A stretch of DNA of 64,000 bases from positions 806,001-870,000 of the forward strand of contig JAEPMJ010000001.1 in the NCBI GenBank assembly GCA_017644005.1. The letters are read 5' to 3'. The notes beneath the pieces were generated by a model, which was not told the DNA's origin, searched no databases, and saw only the letters and a program-made list of their open reading frames with translations. Below are positions 61,332 to 64,000 of the stretch, one piece after another (positions within the stretch are counted from its first letter, which is position 1; each line of letters opens with the position of its first letter). The stretch comes from Rhizobiaceae bacterium. GTDB taxonomy: Bacteria; Pseudomonadota; Alphaproteobacteria; Rhizobiales; Rhizobiaceae. The position numbers and the translations under genes were made by a program.

Positions 61332-62759
61332 TCAGCCGAAGCGGCGCAGAAACCGAACCAGCCGGCGCACAGAAGGTTTGCGCGTTGCCGAAGCAAAATA
61401 GGTGATTGCCGCGCGTTTGCCAATTTCGGTCATGGTCGGGTAGGGCGGCACGTAAGCCGTCATATCCCGCAAGGTAAGCCCCTTGGAGATGGCGAGCGCC
61501 CAGATATTGATCATCTCGCCGGCATTGGCACCAACGATGCCGGTACCCAGAATACGGCCACGCTTTCCAGCAATCACCTTGATGAAACCGCCGGTCTTGC
61601 GTTCGGTCTGGGCGCGGTCGTTTTCCGCGTAAGGCCAGCGCAACACCGAAATCGGGCCGCCTTTGCTGGCCGCGTCCGCCTCGGTCATGCCGACCTGCGC
61701 AAGCTCCGGGTCGGTATATGTCGCCCAGGGGATGATGGAGCGGTTTTCGCGCGCCGGGAGGCGAAACAGAAGCGCGCGCACGACCAGCCCGCCATGATAA
61801 CCCGCCACATGGGTGAACTGCAGGCCGCCGGCAACGTCTCCGATCGCGTAGACCCTGCGATTGGTGGTTCGCAGCTTGTCGCTGACCTTGATGCCGCGCC
61901 GGTCATAGGCGATGCCTGCGTCGTCAAGGCCAAGGTCCGAAACATTGGCGGAACGGCCCGCGGCGACGAGAATGTGGGAGCCGTCGATATGGCTGGCGCC
62001 GCTTTTGCCCTCTACATGCACCCGCACACCGGAGCGGCCGCGCTTCTCGACCTTCACCACCTTGGTGCCTTCGTGAATTACAATACCCTCGCCGCGCAGG
62101 CGCTGCAGTGCGATTGCCGCAAGTTCGGGATCGTCCTTGCCCAGCGCAGAGAGCGCCTCCACGACAGTCACGCCGGAGCCCAGCCGGCGATGCGCCTGTG
62201 CCATCTCCATGCCGATCGGCCCGCCGCCGATGACAATCAGATGGGCCGGCTTGCGCGTCTGCTCGAAGAGCGTCTCGTTGGTCAGGTAATCGACATCCTC
62301 GAGGCCCGGAATGGGCGGCACAAGCGGCGCAGAGCCGGTGGCGATGACAAAGCGCCGGGCGCGTATCTCGAACTCGCCGGCACGCACGGTCCTGCGGTCG
62401 ACGAACTTCGCCGCTTCCCGAATGACCCGCACGCCAAGCGCGGTGAAGCGCTCCACCGAGTCATTGGGCGCGATCGCGTCGATCACGGATTGAATGTGCC
62501 TGTTCACCTTGCGGAAATCGATGTCGGGCTCGACGTCGGCAATGCCGAAAGCGGAAGCCTGCCGCATCGACTGGGCTAGCTTGCCGGCGGCGATCATTGC
62601 CTTGGATGGAACGCAGCCATAGTTGAGGCAGTCACCGCCCATCTTGCCACGCTCGATGAGTACAACGGGAACGCCAAACGCAGCGCAGGCGGCGGCGACG
62701 GTGAGCCCACCGGATCCACCCCCGATCACACAGACGTCGGGCTTCAAGAGCGTGGACAT
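61332..62759 (-). CDS. FAD-dependent pyridine-nucleotide disulfide oxidoreductase, MerA-like
   Basis: A 475-residue class I flavoprotein disulfide reductase. FAD binding: VCVIGGGSGGLTVAAACA; redox disulfide GGDCLNYGCVPSK; NAD(P) binding LIVIGGGPIGMEMAQAHRRLG; second FAD site RRVYAIGDVAGG. In lipoamide dehydrogenase the C-terminal base is in HPTxSE; here the place reads PYPTMTEIGKRAA, with Tyr for the His, as in mercuric reductase (YLTMVE). It has neither the N-terminal HMA domain nor the C-terminal Cys-Cys pair of MerA, so it is not a mercuric reductase in the strict sense. It lies in a DUF547-TVP38-flavoprotein set; the electron acceptor is unknown. Confidence 0.9.
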   Translation of the reverse strand: MSTLLKPDVCVIGGGSGGLTVAAACAAFGVPVVLIERGKMGGDCLNYGCVPSKAMIAAGKLAQSMRQASAFGIADVEPDIDFRKVNRHIQSVIDAIAPNDSVERFTALGVRVIREAAKFVDRRTVRAGEFEIRARRFVIATGSAPLVPPIPGLEDVDYLTNETLFEQTRKPAHLIVIGGGPIGMEMAQAHRRLGSGVTVVEALSALGKDDPELAAIALQRLRGEGIVIHEGTKVVKVEKRGRSGVRVHVEGKSGASHIDGSHILVAAGRSANVSDLGLDDAGIAYDRRGIKVSDKLRTTNRRVYAIGDVAGGLQFTHVAGYHGGLVVRALLFRLPARENRSIIPWATYTDPELAQVGMTEADAASKGGPISVLRWPYAENDRAQTERKTGGFIKVIAGKRGRILGTGIVGANAGEMINIWALAISKGLTLRDMTAYVPPYPTMTEIGKRAAITYFASATRKPSVRRLVRFLRRFG

Positions 62760-62783
62760 GAAACGGCAATCCTCTTCGATGGA

Positions 62784-63539
62784 CTATTTGCGGGTCAGCC
62801 GGCCGCGCACCGTACGCACAATAGTGGGAATTGCGGCGACGACAGCTAGAAATACAAAGGCCAATGTAATCTCAGGCGTAACAAGATTGGCAACCGACGG
62901 CTCTTCGCCGGCAGCGCGCGCGGCATCGAGCACGGAGCCGACGCCCCGCCCGAGCCAGGCATAAGCGAAGGTCCCGGGAAGTATGCCGAAGAAGGTCGCC
63001 GTAACATAGGTACGCAACGGCACCTTGAAGAGCGCCGGCACGATGTTGATGACGAAGAATGGGAACACAGGCGCAAGCCGCAGCACAAGCAGATAGCCGA
63101 AGGCGTTTTCCTCAAAGCCATCGGCGAGCCGCGCGGCCGGGCCGCTGACGCGCCGGCGCAGCGCGTCGCCAAATGCACTGCGCGCGGCAAGGAAAAGAAA
63201 CGTAGCACCGAGGGTTGCTGCGAATGCAACCAGCAATCCGCCCTGGAGCCAGCCGAAGAGAAAACCGGCGAAGATCGTCAGCACCGACGCGGCGGGAAAC
63301 GAAAACGCAGTCGCCAGGACATAGACCACAAAGAAAATCAGCGGCGCCGCAAGCGGGTAGTTCGCCACCATCGCCAGCAGCGCTTCGCTGCTTTCGGAGA
63401 GATAACCGAGGCTCAGGAACCGATGCCAGCCCATGGCATAACCGAATGCGAGGCCGGCCAGAATGACCAGCAACGGCAGATACCGCCAATAGCCTTTGCT
63501 GCCCCGCCCCGCGGGCGCATCGTCACCTTGTGGTGCCAT
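62784..63539 (-). CDS. TVP38/TMEM64 (VTT domain) membrane protein
   Basis: A 251-residue inner-membrane protein of the TVP38/TMEM64/DedA-like superfamily. A short Gly/Asp-rich lead is followed by a span (YLPLLVILAGLAFGYAMGW), then the VTT core with FSFPAASVLTIFAGFLFGW, GATFLFLAARSAFG, and LRLAPVFPFFVINIVPALF and PGTFAYAWLGRG. The start is uncertain: the ATG at 63539 lies only 2 bases after GAGGAGG, and an upstream ATG at 63572 would overlap the DUF547 gene. Some members move lipids or help envelope homeostasis. It is 8 bases after DUF547 and coupled to it. Confidence 0.87.
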   Translation of the reverse strand: MAPQGDDAPAGRGSKGYWRYLPLLVILAGLAFGYAMGWHRFLSLGYLSESSEALLAMVANYPLAAPLIFFVVYVLATAFSFPAASVLTIFAGFLFGWLQGGLLVAFAATLGATFLFLAARSAFGDALRRRVSGPAARLADGFEENAFGYLLVLRLAPVFPFFVINIVPALFKVPLRTYVTATFFGILPGTFAYAWLGRGVGSVLDAARAAGEEPSVANLVTPEITLAFVFLAVVAAIPTIVRTVRGRLTRK

Positions 63540-63546
63540 GACCTCC

Positions 63547-64000
63547 TCAGATCTCGTTGAGTTGCCAATCATAGCGGTAGCCCCCGATTGAAGCAGTTTC
63601 AATTTGTTGCGCATGCACCGGTTCGGCAAAAGCGAGCCAGTGCGGCTTCAGTCCGCGGCGGCCACCGAAATCCCCAGCATACCACGAGTAGATTTTGGAG
63701 GCGGTGATCCTGCCCCTCGAAACGGCCACACCCCGCTGGTGATTGATGTAATCGGCCGCACCCTGAGCAAGCAGAGCGCTGACATTGCGGCCGCTATAGG
63801 CGCGTGTCGCGAGGTTGGGACAGGAATAGGAAGCACAGTTGAGGCCGTAGTGGCTGAGCGGATCCCCGAACAGCGGCCGGACGATTTCGTGCTCGATGTC
63901 GTCAAGCGATAGCCCGACGCCCTCCACCGAAAGCAGCTTGCGCGACCACGGCCCGCGCCCGAAGAGCCCGCCGCCACCGAGATCGATCTCACGAATGGAG
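63547..64000 (-). CDS. DUF547 domain protein (partial, 5' end outside window)
   Basis: The C-terminal 150 residues of a DUF547 protein; the start is beyond base 64000. The frame reads from the window end SIREIDLGGGGLFGRGPWSR, then VGLSLDDIEHEIVRPLF, HYGLNCASYSCPNLATRAY, and ends WYAGDFGG.. YRYDWQLNEI. The Cys in NCASYSCP is conserved, and the fold is thought to be related to transglutaminase-like peptidases. In other proteobacteria the gene stands beside TVP38 and flavoprotein genes as here. The internal GTG at 63927 is not a start, because homology continues before it. Confidence 0.9.
   Translation of the reverse strand, partial: SIREIDLGGGGLFGRGPWSRKLLSVEGVGLSLDDIEHEIVRPLFGDPLSHYGLNCASYSCPNLATRAYSGRNVSALLAQGAADYINHQRGVAVSRGRITASKIYSWYAGDFGGRRGLKPHWLAFAEPVHAQQIETASIGGYRYDWQLNEI

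Noticed and set aside
60477-62579. 700-codon open frame on the plus strand across the sensor kinase and flavoprotein genes
   Set aside because: It is antisense to two proteins with full domain sets; its His/Arg/Gly-rich translation has no motif. Long antisense frames are common in GC-rich DNA.
61332-62759. Mercuric reductase or lipoamide dehydrogenase
   Set aside because: It lacks the N-terminal HMA domain and C-terminal Cys pair of MerA, and the His of the HPTxSE motif of lipoamide dehydrogenase.

Overview
The window looks like chromosomal DNA from an alphaproteobacterium, probably of the Hyphomicrobiales (Rhizobiales), perhaps near Phyllobacteriaceae. This is inference from the GC-rich, densely packed coding, the many 4-base ATGA/GTGA gene overlaps, the fdsGBACD formate dehydrogenase layout, and the split phnE genes and hexapeptide transferase of the C-P lyase locus. 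There is no insertion sequence, prophage, integrase or CRISPR array. Almost every base belongs to a confident gene; the only gene-free stretch over 300 bases is 335-639.

Layout. 1-2711: the start of an IclR regulator facing a solitary peptide-type binding protein and a DUF924 gene. 2858-10266: an acyl-CoA ligase with a histone-H1-like Lys/Ala/Pro tail, a HAD phosphatase coupled to glucose-6-phosphate isomerase, a MocR regulator, a CoxG-like protein and a PaaG-like isomerase. 10290-15205: Mrp, divergent from a TetR-regulated export operon resembling E. coli cecR-ybhGFSR but with one ATPase domain and one permease. 15280-22851: a VOC protein, then LysR regulator fdsR and fdsGBA-fdhD-fdsD, an NAD-dependent molybdenum formate dehydrogenase with its maturation factor.

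22990-36452 is an envelope/secreted-protein block: a 2002-residue alpha-2-macroglobulin without a thioester, its usual partner penicillin-binding protein 1C, a secreted protein of unknown function, and two overlapping genes for secreted caspase-like (C14) proteins. This is the least explained part of the window. 36457-48381 is a carbon-phosphorus lyase locus: phnF divergent from phnGHIJKL and a hexapeptide transferase, then phnCDE1E2 and phnM. It has a perfect palindrome over the phnG -10 element and candidate Pho boxes ahead of phnG and phnC. phnN is not where it often lies.

48388-56984 is an amide/carbamoyl-compound module: a minus-strand operon of binding protein, permease, a fused permease-ATPase, a second ATPase, a GntR regulator and an acetamidase/formamidase, divergent from an M20 carbamoylase-type hydrolase. 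57017-59469 holds a TetR gene divergent, across a 28-base perfect palindrome, from a YciI-like protein, a membrane protein and a haloalkane dehalogenase. tRNA-Arg(ACG) follows. 59805-64000 is a minus-strand group of DUF547, TVP38/TMEM64, a MerA-like flavoprotein and an orphan sensor kinase.

A recurring theme is local control: several regulators sit beside inverted repeats that are readable by eye (11520, 16735, 37268, 57695), which makes the regulatory logic of these modules unusually easy to propose from sequence alone.
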